Shown here: piece by piece, positions 34,014-42,385 of the stretch
Position numbering within the stretch: the first letter of the stretch is position 1
Layout of the letters: every line of letters begins with the position of its first letter
Program-made: the position numbers and the translations under genes
Notes under the pieces: generated by a model
What the model saw: the letters and a program-made list of their open reading frames with translations, nothing else
The model's database searches: none
What the model was told of the DNA's origin: nothing
From: Stutzerimonas kunmingensis
Lineage (GTDB): Bacteria; Pseudomonadota; Gammaproteobacteria; Pseudomonadales; Pseudomonadaceae
DNA length: 64,000 nucleotides
Assembly (NCBI RefSeq): GCF_002929225.1
Contig: NZ_PISM01000020.1
Coordinates: forward strand, 62,001 to 126,000
Reading direction: 5' to 3'

Positions 34014-34793
34014 TCACCTCATGACTCGGCGCACCTGCAGATCACGGTAAGCGGCTGTTGGATCGCCCTGTACCTCCAGACGCCCTGCGGCAGCCAGTAC
34101 GCGGGCGCGCCAGTAGAGGAAGAAATCCGTGGGAAAGAAGCCGTCGCAATGGCCCATGACCTCGGCCATCGCACGCGCCAGCGGAGCGAATTCGTCGGGG
34201 CTGGCAGCGACCAGCGCCGCGTCGATCAGCCGATAGTCTTCGCCCCGAAACGCCCCCTCGAACCAGCGGCGAATGTTATGCGAGCTGGCGCACTGCTCGT
34301 GCCAGACCGCAGCGAGTTCAGCCTGGCGAGACGCGGGAACCGCCTGTGGGCTGTATAGCGCCGCCAGTGCCTCGGGCGAATGCAGGGACACCGCCTTGCG
34401 CTGGCCGGCGCGGCTGTCTCCGGTGCCGCAAGCGACTTCGTGCAACCCGCAGCTGGAGCCCTGCAGCAGCGCGGCGATGCGAGCCAGCAGTAGCTGTTCG
34501 GATGCGCTGTCGCCGTGCCAGACCGTTACGGCTGCAGCCTGTTTGGCTAGGTTGGCTAGCCAGAGTGCATCAGCCGCCAGCTCATCGGCGAACACCGGGC
34601 GTGGCGCCACCTCTGCGGGCCAGACCTGCTCCCAGAATGCGGCGCGAGCAGCGCAAGGCGCACGCTCCACGTCATTCAGCGGTCCGACAGCCAGGTCGTC
34701 GCGCAACACTCGCACCTGTGCCTCGGGCTCGAGCCTGGCCAGCAGCGCACGTACGCTGTCGCCGGCCAGGTCGCCGCAGGTCAGGTGCAGCAC
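34014..34793 (-). CDS. DUF1835 domain protein
   Basis: 259 residues, soluble. It begins MLHLTCGDLAGDSVRALLA and has VRVLRDDLAVGPL, typical of DUF1835. A middle WHGDSASEQLLLARIAALL and a C-terminal DUF3658-like part (HCDGFFPTDFFLYWRARVLAAAGRLEVQGD) follow. The family is widespread but has no known function. It follows the YheV-like gene by 5 bp on the same strand and is probably cotranscribed with prlC. Confidence 0.75.
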   Translation of the reverse strand: MLHLTCGDLAGDSVRALLARLEPEAQVRVLRDDLAVGPLNDVERAPCAARAAFWEQVWPAEVAPRPVFADELAADALWLANLAKQAAAVTVWHGDSASEQLLLARIAALLQGSSCGLHEVACGTGDSRAGQRKAVSLHSPEALAALYSPQAVPASRQAELAAVWHEQCASSHNIRRWFEGAFRGEDYRLIDAALVAASPDEFAPLARAMAEVMGHCDGFFPTDFFLYWRARVLAAAGRLEVQGDPTAAYRDLQVRRVMR

Positions 34794-34798
34794 AGTGG

Positions 34799-35077
34799 CT
34801 ACTCGGGCTTCTTCAACTTCGGATTAGGGAAAAACTGCACCGACTGCACCTGCGGGTTGGCCGGCTTGGGCTGGACCTTGTTGACTCGCGTGCCCAGCTC
34901 CATCGGTACGGACTGGCCCTGTGCGTTGAGGGTGTCGGCGTAGCCGCAGTCGATGCATTCGCGGTGCGGCACACCGTCGACGTCCCACATCTTGATGCAG
35001 TCCGTACCGCTGCACGCGGGGCACACGGCCCCGGCGATGAAGCGCTTGGTGGTGACACGGGTTACTTCGTCGTTCAT
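34799..35077 (-). CDS. YheV-like zinc-ribbon protein
   Basis: 92 residues from ATG 35077; the reading frame is open much further upstream but only as a shadow of prlC. Zinc ribbon of two CxxC pairs: CPACSGTDCIKMW and HRECIDCGYADTL (about residues 20-50). The rest is a flexible tail rich in Lys and Pro. It overlaps the prlC stop by 4 bp, an order (prlC-yheV) known in many gammaproteobacteria. The role is unknown. Confidence 0.85.
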   Translation of the reverse strand: MNDEVTRVTTKRFIAGAVCPACSGTDCIKMWDVDGVPHRECIDCGYADTLNAQGQSVPMELGTRVNKVQPKPANPQVQSVQFFPNPKLKKPE

Positions 35078-37125
35078 GCTGCGGCCTCCGCTACCAGCCC
35101 GAGGTGGCGCAGCAGGGCGTCGATGGACGGCTCGCGGCCTCGGAAATCGACGAACAGTACCATCGGCTCCTGGGAGCCGCCACGGGCCAGGATCGCCTCG
35201 CGGAAGGCGCGCCCGGTTTCGGAGTTGAACACGCCTTCTTCCTCGAAGCGCGAGAAGGCATCGGACGACAGCACCTCGGCCCACTTGTAGCTGTAGTAAC
35301 CGGCCGCATAACCACCGGAAAAGATGTGCGCAAAGCTGTTGGGGAAGCGGTTGTAGGCCGGTGGGCGCATCACCGAGACCTCGTCGCGGATGTGCTCGAG
35401 CACCTGCAGCACGCTGCGACCGTCGCCGTGGGTGGCGTGCAGTTCGAAGTCGAACAGGGAGAACTCCAGCTGGCGCGCCATCATCATGCCGGACTGGAAG
35501 TTCTTCGCCGCCAGCATCATGTCCAGTTTGTCCTGCGGCAGGCGCTCGCCGGTCTGGTAGTGGCCGGAGATGTGCGCCAGGCCTTCGGGGTCCCAGCACC
35601 AGTTCTCCATGAACTGGCTCGGCAGCTCCACGGCATCCCAGGCTACGCCGTTGATGCCTGAGGCACCGGCGTGCTCGACCTGGGTCAGCAGGTGGTGCAG
35701 GCCATGGCCGAACTCGTGGAATAGCGTGGTGACTTCGTCGTGGGTCAAGAGCGCAGGGCGCTCGCCCACCGGCGGGGTGAAGTTGCAGACCAGATTGGCC
35801 ACCGGCGTCTGCAGCGTGCCAGCGGCAGTGCGGCGCTTGTCGCGGGCGCCATCCATCCAGGCGCCGCCGCGCTTGTTCGGCCGCGCATAGAGGTCAAAGA
35901 AGAAGCGCCCGACGTGCTGGCCGTTCTCGGTGATCTCGAACAGACGCACTTCGGGATGCCAGCCGTCGAAGCCTTCCAGCTCGTGAATCTCGATGCCGTA
36001 CAGGCGCTGGACGATACAGAACAGCCCGGACAGCACCTTGTCGATCGGAAAGTAGGCGCGCAGTTCTTCCTGGTTCAGGCTGTAGCGCTGCTGGCGCAGC
36101 TTCTCGGCGTAGTAGCCGAGGTCCCAGCTCTGCAGATCGTCCAGACCCTGCTCGGCGGCGAAGGCGCGCAGTTCGGCCAGATCACGCTCGGCGAACGGTT
36201 TGCTGCGTACCGCCAGGTCGCGCAGGAAGCTCAGCACCTGCTCGGTGGATTCGGCCATCTTGGTCGCCAGCGACAGTTCGGCGAAGTTGCCGTAGCCGAG
36301 CAGTTGCGCCAGTTCGTGGCGCAGCTCGAGGATCTCGGCCATTACCGGACCGTTGTCGAACTGCCCGGGGTTCGGGCCCTGGTCCGAGGCGCGGGTGCAG
36401 TAGGCGGTGTAGACCTCCTCGCGCAGGTCGCGGTTGTCGGCGTAGGTCATCACCGCGTAGTAGCTGGGGAATTCCAGGGTGATCAGCCAGCCGTCGAGGC
36501 CCTTGGCCTTGGCCGCCTCGGCCATCTGTGCCTTGGCCGAGTCGGTGATGCCGGCCAGCAGGCTTTCGTCGGTGATGTGGCGGGTCCAGGCCTGGGTCGC
36601 GTCCAGCAGCTGGTTGGAAAACTTGCTGCCGAGCTCCGCGAGCTTCATCTGGATGGCACCGAAGCGCTGCTGCTCCACCGGTGGCAGGTCGATACCGGAC
36701 AGGCGGAAGTCGCGCAGCGAATGCTCGAGGATGGTCTTTTGCGCCACTTCGAAGCCAGCCGCCGCGGGGTTTGCAGCCAGTGCCTGGTAGGCCTCGAACA
36801 GGTCGCGGTTCTGTCCGAGTTCGGTGTAGTAGGCCGACAGCTTGGGCAGGCAGGCCTCATAGGCGGTGCGCAATTCCGGGCTGTTGCACACGGAATTGAG
36901 ATGACCGACCGGCCCCCAGGCCCGCGCGAGGCGATCGTTCAGCTCGTCGAGGCCGACCACCAGGGTCTGCCAGTCGAGGCTCTCGGCCGGGCGGCTGAGC
37001 AGTTCCTGGATCGCCACGCGGTTGTCACCGAGGATGGTGTCGATGGCCGGCTCGACGTGCTCCGGGCGAATCTCGGAGTAGGGCGGCAGGTCGAATTCTT
37101 GCAGCAGGGGATTGTTCGCGCTCAC
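35074..37125 (-). CDS. prlC: Oligopeptidase A (M3 metallopeptidase)
   Basis: 683 residues from GTG 37125 (MSANNPLLQEFDLPPYSEIRPEHV), with AAGGTG 6 nt before it; an earlier in-frame Met is less likely. The zinc site is HEFGHGLHHLL (about residues 467-477), with the third ligand Glu in the following EL PSQFMENW block. Length and both terminal blocks match PrlC/OpdA. It degrades short peptides in the cytoplasm, including cleaved signal peptides. It is the first gene of prlC-yheV-DUF1835. Confidence 0.94.
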   Translation of the reverse strand: MSANNPLLQEFDLPPYSEIRPEHVEPAIDTILGDNRVAIQELLSRPAESLDWQTLVVGLDELNDRLARAWGPVGHLNSVCNSPELRTAYEACLPKLSAYYTELGQNRDLFEAYQALAANPAAAGFEVAQKTILEHSLRDFRLSGIDLPPVEQQRFGAIQMKLAELGSKFSNQLLDATQAWTRHITDESLLAGITDSAKAQMAEAAKAKGLDGWLITLEFPSYYAVMTYADNRDLREEVYTAYCTRASDQGPNPGQFDNGPVMAEILELRHELAQLLGYGNFAELSLATKMAESTEQVLSFLRDLAVRSKPFAERDLAELRAFAAEQGLDDLQSWDLGYYAEKLRQQRYSLNQEELRAYFPIDKVLSGLFCIVQRLYGIEIHELEGFDGWHPEVRLFEITENGQHVGRFFFDLYARPNKRGGAWMDGARDKRRTAAGTLQTPVANLVCNFTPPVGERPALLTHDEVTTLFHEFGHGLHHLLTQVEHAGASGINGVAWDAVELPSQFMENWCWDPEGLAHISGHYQTGERLPQDKLDMMLAAKNFQSGMMMARQLEFSLFDFELHATHGDGRSVLQVLEHIRDEVSVMRPPAYNRFPNSFAHIFSGGYAAGYYSYKWAEVLSSDAFSRFEEEGVFNSETGRAFREAILARGGSQEPMVLFVDFRGREPSIDALLRHLGLVAEAAA

Positions 37126-37382
37126 GGGGACACCTTGTGACGAAGAGGATTGCAGGCCGCTCACTGGAGCGAGGCTGGACAGGCCAGCGCGCAGGCAGAT
37201 GTCCTAGATGGACGCGCTGCCGCGCTTTTTCAACGCCGGGCGACGAAACGCGCCCCCGAGCAAGCAGCCGGTAGTTAACTCTGACCACGCCAGGCGGCAT
37301 GCTGCTCAGCTCTGGTTTAACGCGGCGATGCCGGCCATCTTAATTACAATCGGCCCTCCCCGCAGCCAAAGAGGTTTCTATC

Positions 37383-37919
37383 GTGGCGATACGCAGCTAC
37401 CACAACAGCACTCCACAACTGGGCGAGCGCGTGTTCGTCGACGACTCCGCGGTGGTCATCGGCGATGTCGAGATCGGCGCCGACAGCTCGGTCTGGCCGC
37501 TGACGGTGATCCGCGGCGACATGCACCGCATCCGCATCGGCGCACGCTCGAGCATCCAGGACGGCAGCGTGCTGCACATCACCCACGCCGGCCCTTACAA
37601 CCCCGACGGCTTTCCGCTGACCATCGGCGACGAAGTCACCGTCGGCCACAAGGTCACCCTGCACGGCTGCACTCTGGGCAATCGCATCCTGGTCGGTATG
37701 GGCTCGATCGTGATGGACGGCGCGGTGGTCGAGGATGAAGTGATTATCGGCGCCGGCAGCCTGGTGCCGCCGGGCAAGACGTTGGAAAGCGGCTATCTCT
37801 ACGTTGGCAGCCCGGTAAAGCAGGCCCGTCCGCTGACCGAAAAGGAGCGCAGCTTCTTCAGTTACACCGCCGGCAACTACGTGAAGCTCAAGGATCAGCA
37901 CATCGCCGAGCGCGGCTGA
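37383..37919 (+). CDS. Gamma-carbonic-anhydrase-like hexapeptide protein (YrdA family)
   Basis: 178 residues from GTG 37383 (MAIRSYHNSTPQLGERVFVDDSA). Left-handed beta-helix repeats fill residues 15-150 (VVIGDVEIG, VWPLTVIRG, IRIGARSSIQDGSVLHI, VTVGHKVTLHGC, RILVGMGSIVMDGAVV). The metal-binding histidines lie in VLHI and GHKVTLHGC. Homologues form trimers, and some have carbonic anhydrase activity. It is divergent from prlC. This adds to the beta-type enzyme at 25916 but is not linked to a transporter. Confidence 0.87.
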   Translation: MAIRSYHNSTPQLGERVFVDDSAVVIGDVEIGADSSVWPLTVIRGDMHRIRIGARSSIQDGSVLHITHAGPYNPDGFPLTIGDEVTVGHKVTLHGCTLGNRILVGMGSIVMDGAVVEDEVIIGAGSLVPPGKTLESGYLYVGSPVKQARPLTEKERSFFSYTAGNYVKLKDQHIAERG

Positions 37920-37925
37920 TCCTGC

Positions 37926-38351
37926 TCACTTGGCGAACAGCTGACTCATGTCCTTGAACGCCTTGAACTCCAGCGCATTGCCGCAGGGGTCGAGCAGGAA
38001 CATGGTCGCCTGTTCGCCGACCTGGCCCTGGAAGCGCACGTAGGGCTCGATGACGAAGCGCGTGCCGCGCGCCTTCAGCCGCTCGGCCAGTGCCTCCCAT
38101 TGTTCCCAGCCAAGCACCACGCCGAAATGCGGCACCGGCACGTCGTGGCCATCCACCGGGTTGCTGTGGGCCGCCTCCTGATGCGGCATCTTCGGCGCTT
38201 CGTGGATCACCAGCTGGTGGCCGAAGAAATCGAAATCCACCCAGTGTTCGCTGCTGCGGCCCTCGGCGCAGCCGAACGCCTCGCCGTAGAAGGTGCGGGC
38301 GGCGGCCAGATCGTGGACGGGAATGGCAAGGTGGAAGGGCGAAAGCGTCAT
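37926..38351 (-). CDS. VOC family (glyoxalase-like) protein
   Basis: 141 residues from ATG 38351, which has AGGAG 8 nt upstream; a GTG three codons earlier lies too near that site. One vicinal-oxygen-chelate domain: [23 protein letters not shown], a middle [32 protein letters not shown], and the C-terminal [17 protein letters not shown] with the metal-binding Glu. Likely a dioxygenase- or glyoxalase-type enzyme on an unknown small molecule. It converges with the gamma-carbonic anhydrase gene. Confidence 0.82.
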   Translation of the reverse strand: MTLSPFHLAIPVHDLAAARTFYGEAFGCAEGRSSEHWVDFDFFGHQLVIHEAPKMPHQEAAHSNPVDGHDVPVPHFGVVLGWEQWEALAERLKARGTRFVIEPYVRFQGQVGEQATMFLLDPCGNALEFKAFKDMSQLFAK

Positions 38352-38447
38352 AGATGGCACTCCTGAGCATGGGACGCTTCGAGTCTAGAGCCTTTTTCCA
38401 CCGATCGGCCTACGCTCAGCAGAACGGAGACGAAAGGAGGGACGTCG

Positions 38448-39431
38448 ATGCGCGCCATGTTGCTGGAACAGATTGGCCAGCCGTTGCAGCTGCGCGAGCT
38501 GCCCGAGCCGCAACCGGGGCCCGGTGAGCTGCGGGTAAAAGTGCTGGCCTGCGGCGTGTGCCGCACCGACCTGCACGTGGTGGATGGCGAATTGCCGGAG
38601 GTGCCGCTGCCGATCATCCCGGGTCACGAGATTGTCGGCCGCGTCGATGCGCTGGGCGAAGGCGTCAGCGGCTTCGAACTGGGCCAGCGGGTCGGCATTC
38701 CCTGGCTTGGGCATACCTGCGGCACCTGCGGCTATTGCCAGCACGCCGAGGAAAACCTCTGCGACGCGCCGCAGTTCACTGGTTACACCCGGCCCGGCGG
38801 CTATGCCGAATACGTGGTAGCCGACGCGCGCTTCGCCTTTGCCCTCGGCGAGGAGGGCGACGCCGTGGCGCTGGCGCCACTGCTCTGTGCCGGGCTGATC
38901 GGCTGGCGTTCGCTGGTCAAGGCCGGTGATGGCAAGCGCCTCGGGCTTTACGGCTTCGGCGCCGCGGCGCATATCGTCATGCAGGTGGCGCGCTGGCAGG
39001 GGCGGGACGTGTATGCCTTCAGCCGCCCGGGCGATGTGGCCGCGCAGGACTTCGCCCGTTCACTGGGTGCGCTCTGGGCTGGCGATTCCAGCCAGGCGCC
39101 GCCTGTACCGCTGGATGCCGCGATCATCTACGCACCGGCCGGCGAGCTGGTGCCGGCCGCATTGCGCGCCGTGCGCAAGGGCGGCCGGGTGGTCTGCGCC
39201 GGCATCCACATGAGCGACATCCCGAGCTTTCCCTACGACATCCTCTGGCAGGAACGCGAGCTGGTTTCAGTGGCCAACCTGACCCGTCAGGACGGCCTGG
39301 ACTTCTTCCCGGTCGCCGCGCAGGTCGGCATTCATACCGAAACCCATGCCTATCCGCTGGAACAGGCCAACCAGGCGCTGGACGATCTGCGCCATGGACG
39401 CTTCCAGGGCGCGGCAGTGCTGGTGCCCTGA
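38448..39431 (+). CDS. Zinc-dependent alcohol dehydrogenase
   Basis: 327 residues. Catalytic zinc ligands lie in CGVCRTDLHVVDGELP and GHEIVGRVDALGEGVSGFE, the structural zinc in HTCGTCGYCQHAEENLCD. The Rossmann part (LGLYGFGAAAHIVMQVARWQGRDVYAFSRPG) binds NAD(P). The short length and the single-domain order resemble AdhP/AdhA-type enzymes. The start ATG has GGAGGG about 9 nt upstream. Substrate is unknown. It is divergent from the VOC gene. Confidence 0.88.
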   Translation: MRAMLLEQIGQPLQLRELPEPQPGPGELRVKVLACGVCRTDLHVVDGELPEVPLPIIPGHEIVGRVDALGEGVSGFELGQRVGIPWLGHTCGTCGYCQHAEENLCDAPQFTGYTRPGGYAEYVVADARFAFALGEEGDAVALAPLLCAGLIGWRSLVKAGDGKRLGLYGFGAAAHIVMQVARWQGRDVYAFSRPGDVAAQDFARSLGALWAGDSSQAPPVPLDAAIIYAPAGELVPAALRAVRKGGRVVCAGIHMSDIPSFPYDILWQERELVSVANLTRQDGLDFFPVAAQVGIHTETHAYPLEQANQALDDLRHGRFQGAAVLVP

Positions 39432-39473
39432 CGGGGCGGCGTGATGAAACGGTGGAAAATCGCTGCGCGAGTG

Positions 39474-39516
39474 TTCCACCCTACGAGGCATCGGCATGAG
39501 TTCTCGTAGGGTGGAA
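39474..39516. repeat. 14-bp perfect inverted repeat (dispersed GTAGGGTGGA family)
   Basis: TTCCACCCTACGAG (39474-39487) and CTCGTAGGGTGGAA (39503-39516) with a 15-nt loop. The core CCACCCTAC/GTAGGGTGG occurs again at 53010-53086 downstream of the aldehyde dehydrogenase gene, so this is a dispersed extragenic palindrome. Confidence 0.75.
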
Positions 39517-39555
39517 AACGGTGCAGCCTTTTCAACCGGATGGCCGAGCCCTCAA

Positions 39556-39587
39556 ACGAAAAACCCCGCCGAGGCGGGGTTTGTTCA
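39556..39587 (-). terminator. Terminator after metQ
   Basis: AAACCCCGCC (39561-39570), loop GA, GGCGGGGTTT (39573-39582). On the minus strand it ends in TTTTTCG. It lies 22 bp beyond the metQ stop and may also serve the converging dehydrogenase gene. Confidence 0.85.
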
Positions 39588-39604
39588 GGACTACGCGGTC
39601 ACGG

Positions 39605-40378
39605 TCAGAAGGCCGGAACCACGGCACCCTTGTACTTCTCCTCGATGAACTTTCGCACTTCTCCGCTGTGCAGCGCGGCGGCCAGCTTCTGCATGGCGTC
39701 GCTGTCCTTGTTGTCCGGACGGGCAACCAGGATGTTCACGTAGGGCGAGTCGCTGCCTTCGATGACCAGGGCGTCCTGGGTCGGGTTCAGCTTGGCTTCC
39801 AGCGCGTAGTTGGTGTTGATCAGCGCCAGGTCGACCTGGGTCAGCACGCGCGGCAGGGTCGCCGCTTCCAGCTCACGCACCTTGATGTTCTTCGGGTTCT
39901 CGGCGATGTCCTTCGGAGTGGCGGTGATGCCGGCGCCGTCCTTCAGCGTGATCACGCCGGCCTTGGCCAGCAGCAGCAGGGCGCGACCGCCGTTGGTGGC
40001 GTCGTTGGGGATGACCACGGTGGCGCCGCTGGGCAGCTCGTCCAGCGACTTGACCTTGCTCGAGTAGGCACCGAAGGGCTCGATGTGCACACCGGCGACG
40101 CTGACCAGATCGGTGCCCTTGCCCTTGTTGAATTCATCCAGGTACGGCTGGTGCTGGAAGAAGTTGGCGTCCAGACGCTTTTCGGCAACCTGGATGTTCG
40201 GCTGCACGTAGTCGGTGAAGACTTTCACGTTCAGCTCGACGCCCTGCTCGGCCAGTTGCGGTTTGACGAACTCCAGCAGCTCGGCGTGCGGCACGGCGGT
40301 GGCGGCCACGGTCAGAGTTTCGGCGGCCTGTGCGGAAAATGCCGCGACGGTGGCCAGGGCGGCAATCAGTTTTTTCAT
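39605..40378 (-). CDS. metQ: Methionine-binding protein MetQ (NlpA family)
   Basis: 257 residues with a signal peptide (cleavage after SAQA). The mature part starts AETLTVAATAVPHAELLEFVKPQLAEQGVELNVKVF, a standard NlpA start, with YVQPNIQVAEKRLDANFFQHQPYLDEF and VVIPNDATNGGRALLLL typical of the methionine-binding site. No lipobox Cys is present, so it is predicted to be soluble in the periplasm rather than lipid-anchored as MetQ usually is. It is the last gene of metN-metI-metQ. Confidence 0.9.
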   Translation of the reverse strand: MKKLIAALATVAAFSAQAAETLTVAATAVPHAELLEFVKPQLAEQGVELNVKVFTDYVQPNIQVAEKRLDANFFQHQPYLDEFNKGKGTDLVSVAGVHIEPFGAYSSKVKSLDELPSGATVVIPNDATNGGRALLLLAKAGVITLKDGAGITATPKDIAENPKNIKVRELEAATLPRVLTQVDLALINTNYALEAKLNPTQDALVIEGSDSPYVNILVARPDNKDSDAMQKLAAALHSGEVRKFIEEKYKGAVVPAF

Positions 40379-40436
40379 CGTTCGGTTCCTTCGTAGATTG
40401 GGTGGGGTGCGAAGGTTCGCTCGCCCTGGTTGCGGT

Positions 40437-41114
40437 TCATTTACGCGAAAAATGGGTGACCAGTCTGTCGCCGACGCTTTGCAGGACCTGCACCAGCACC
40501 AGCAGCAGGACCACGGTGACGACCATCACGTCGGTCTGGAAGCGCTGGTAGCCGAAGCGGATGGCCAGGTCACCGAGGCCGCCGGCCCCCACCACACCGG
40601 CCATTGCGGTGTAGGACACCAGGGTGATGGCGGTGACGGTAATGGCGGCGATGATGCCCGGACGCGCTTCCGGCAGCAATGCGCTGAAGATGATCTGCCG
40701 CGTCGTTGCGCCCATCGCCTGGGTCGCCTCGATGATGCCGCGGTCCACCTCGCGCAGCGCGGTTTCCACCAGGCGCGCGAAGAACGGCGCAGCGCCCACC
40801 ACCAGCGGCGGGATGGCACCGGCCACGCCCAGCGAGGTGCCGGTGATCAGCACGGTGAAGGGGATCATCACGATCAGCAGGATGATGAACGGCAGCGAGC
40901 GCAATACGTTGACCACGAATGACAGCGCGGCATACAGCGGCGCGTTTTCGAACAGCTGGCGCGGACCGCAGAGAAATAGCAGCACGCCCAGCGGCAGGCC
41001 AAGCAGGATGGTGAACAGCAGCGAGCCGCCGAGCATCAGCAGGGTGTCCAGCGTCGCCAGCCAGATCTCGTACCAGTCGACATTCCCTAACAAGGAGCTG
41101 AAAAGGGCTTCCAT
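40437..41114 (-). CDS. metI: Methionine ABC transporter permease
   Basis: 225 residues, five membrane helices. The EAA loop appears as ALREVDRGIIEATQAMGATTRQIIFSALLPEARPGI. The start of the protein (WLATLDTLLMLGGSLLFTILLGLPLGVLLF) matches MetI. It overlaps the metN stop by 1 bp and forms the D-methionine/L-methionine importer with MetN and MetQ. Confidence 0.94.
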   Translation of the reverse strand: MEALFSSLLGNVDWYEIWLATLDTLLMLGGSLLFTILLGLPLGVLLFLCGPRQLFENAPLYAALSFVVNVLRSLPFIILLIVMIPFTVLITGTSLGVAGAIPPLVVGAAPFFARLVETALREVDRGIIEATQAMGATTRQIIFSALLPEARPGIIAAITVTAITLVSYTAMAGVVGAGGLGDLAIRFGYQRFQTDVMVVTVVLLLVLVQVLQSVGDRLVTHFSRK

Positions 41115-42121
41115 CAGCGCAATACCTCCACGTGCACGTCAGCGGCCTGCAGTTGTGCCATTGCCGCTGCCATGTCACCGCCGATCAGCGCCAGCGTGAG
41201 CTGGCCGTAGGGGGTGTCCTTGATGCGGTCGATGCGCCCGGACAGGATGCTGTAGTCGACCCCGGTTTCACGGGCGACGGTGCCCAGCAGCGGCTTGTAG
41301 GTGGAGTCGCCCTGGAAGGTCAGGCGCAGGATGCGGCCCGGCACATGAGCGAAATCGTCGTGCAGCTCGCTTTCATCCATCGCCTCGTCTTCCAGCACGA
41401 AGCGCTGGGTGGTCGGGTGCTTGGGATGCAGGAACACTTCGGTGACCGGCCCCTGTTCGACGATGGCACCGGCATCCATCACCGCGACGCGGTCGCAGAC
41501 GCGGCGGATGACGTCCATCTCATGGGTGATCAGCACGATGGTCAGCTTCAGCTCGCGGTTGATCTCGGCCAGCAGCTGCAGCACCGATGCGGTCGTCTGC
41601 GGGTCGAGGGCGCTGGTGGCTTCGTCGCAGAGCAGGATGCTCGGCTCGGTGGCCAGCGCCCGGGCTATACCGACGCGCTGTTTCTGCCCGCCGGAGAGCT
41701 GTGCCGGGTACTTGCGCGCGTGCTCCTTGAGGCCAACGCGGTCGAGCAAAGCGGCGACGCGGGCGTCGATCTCGCTGCGCGAGCGAATGCCGGCTAGGCG
41801 CAGCGGCATGGCGACGTTGTCGGCCACGGTCTTGGACATCAGCAGGTTGAAGTGCTGGAAGATCATCCCGACGCGCTGGCGGAAGCGCCGCAGGCCGTCG
41901 GCATCGAGCGCGGTGACATCTTCGCCGTTGACCAGGATGCGCCCGCCGGAGGGCTCCTCGAGGCGGTTGATCAGACGCAGCAGCGTGCTCTTGCCGGCGC
42001 CAGAATGGCCGATCAGGCCGAAGACTTCACCGGAGGCGATCTCCAGCTGCGTCGGCTGCAGGGCAGGGACGTCTCTGCTGCCGGTCCGATAGGTTTTGTG
42101 GACTTGATGGAATTCGATCAC
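41114..42121 (-). CDS. metN: Methionine ABC transporter ATP-binding protein
   Basis: 335 residues from GTG 42121 ([14 protein letters not shown]), the normal length for MetN; the open frame continues upstream without family sequence. Walker [10 protein letters not shown], signature [16 protein letters not shown], Walker [13 protein letters not shown]. The C-terminal NIL/C2 domain (about 265-335, [28 protein letters not shown]) senses methionine and inhibits transport. I saw no S-box or SAM-riboswitch-like sequence upstream. Confidence 0.94.
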   Translation of the reverse strand: MIEFHQVHKTYRTGSRDVPALQPTQLEIASGEVFGLIGHSGAGKSTLLRLINRLEEPSGGRILVNGEDVTALDADGLRRFRQRVGMIFQHFNLLMSKTVADNVAMPLRLAGIRSRSEIDARVAALLDRVGLKEHARKYPAQLSGGQKQRVGIARALATEPSILLCDEATSALDPQTTASVLQLLAEINRELKLTIVLITHEMDVIRRVCDRVAVMDAGAIVEQGPVTEVFLHPKHPTTQRFVLEDEAMDESELHDDFAHVPGRILRLTFQGDSTYKPLLGTVARETGVDYSILSGRIDRIKDTPYGQLTLALIGGDMAAAMAQLQAADVHVEVLR

Positions 42122-42385
42122 GGGCGAACCTTGTGGGTGCGGCGTTCGTTGCCGGGATATTCGGCGAAAGCCGGGCATTCTACCCGTTTGCCGGTCGGGT
42201 CGCTCGAATGTGCCCATTCGATTGACTGAATATATCGCTGCCATAGGCAATGCAAATCGTCGCAGCCGGCAACCTTGCAGCCGTTGCCGGGGTCACTAAC
42301 CGGTACGCCGTGAATTGATCACGCATCTGGCCAGCCCCCGGCCCGATCGTTCGCGGTTCAGCTAACCGGTTAACCGAGGCCCATC

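Noticed and set aside
34799..35599. 266-codon frame as one protein
   Set aside because: Only the last 92 codons look like a protein (YheV zinc ribbon); the rest is an alternative frame of prlC.
42122..42385. SAM riboswitch upstream of metN
   Set aside because: No S-box type conserved blocks; the region shows no convincing multi-stem junction.
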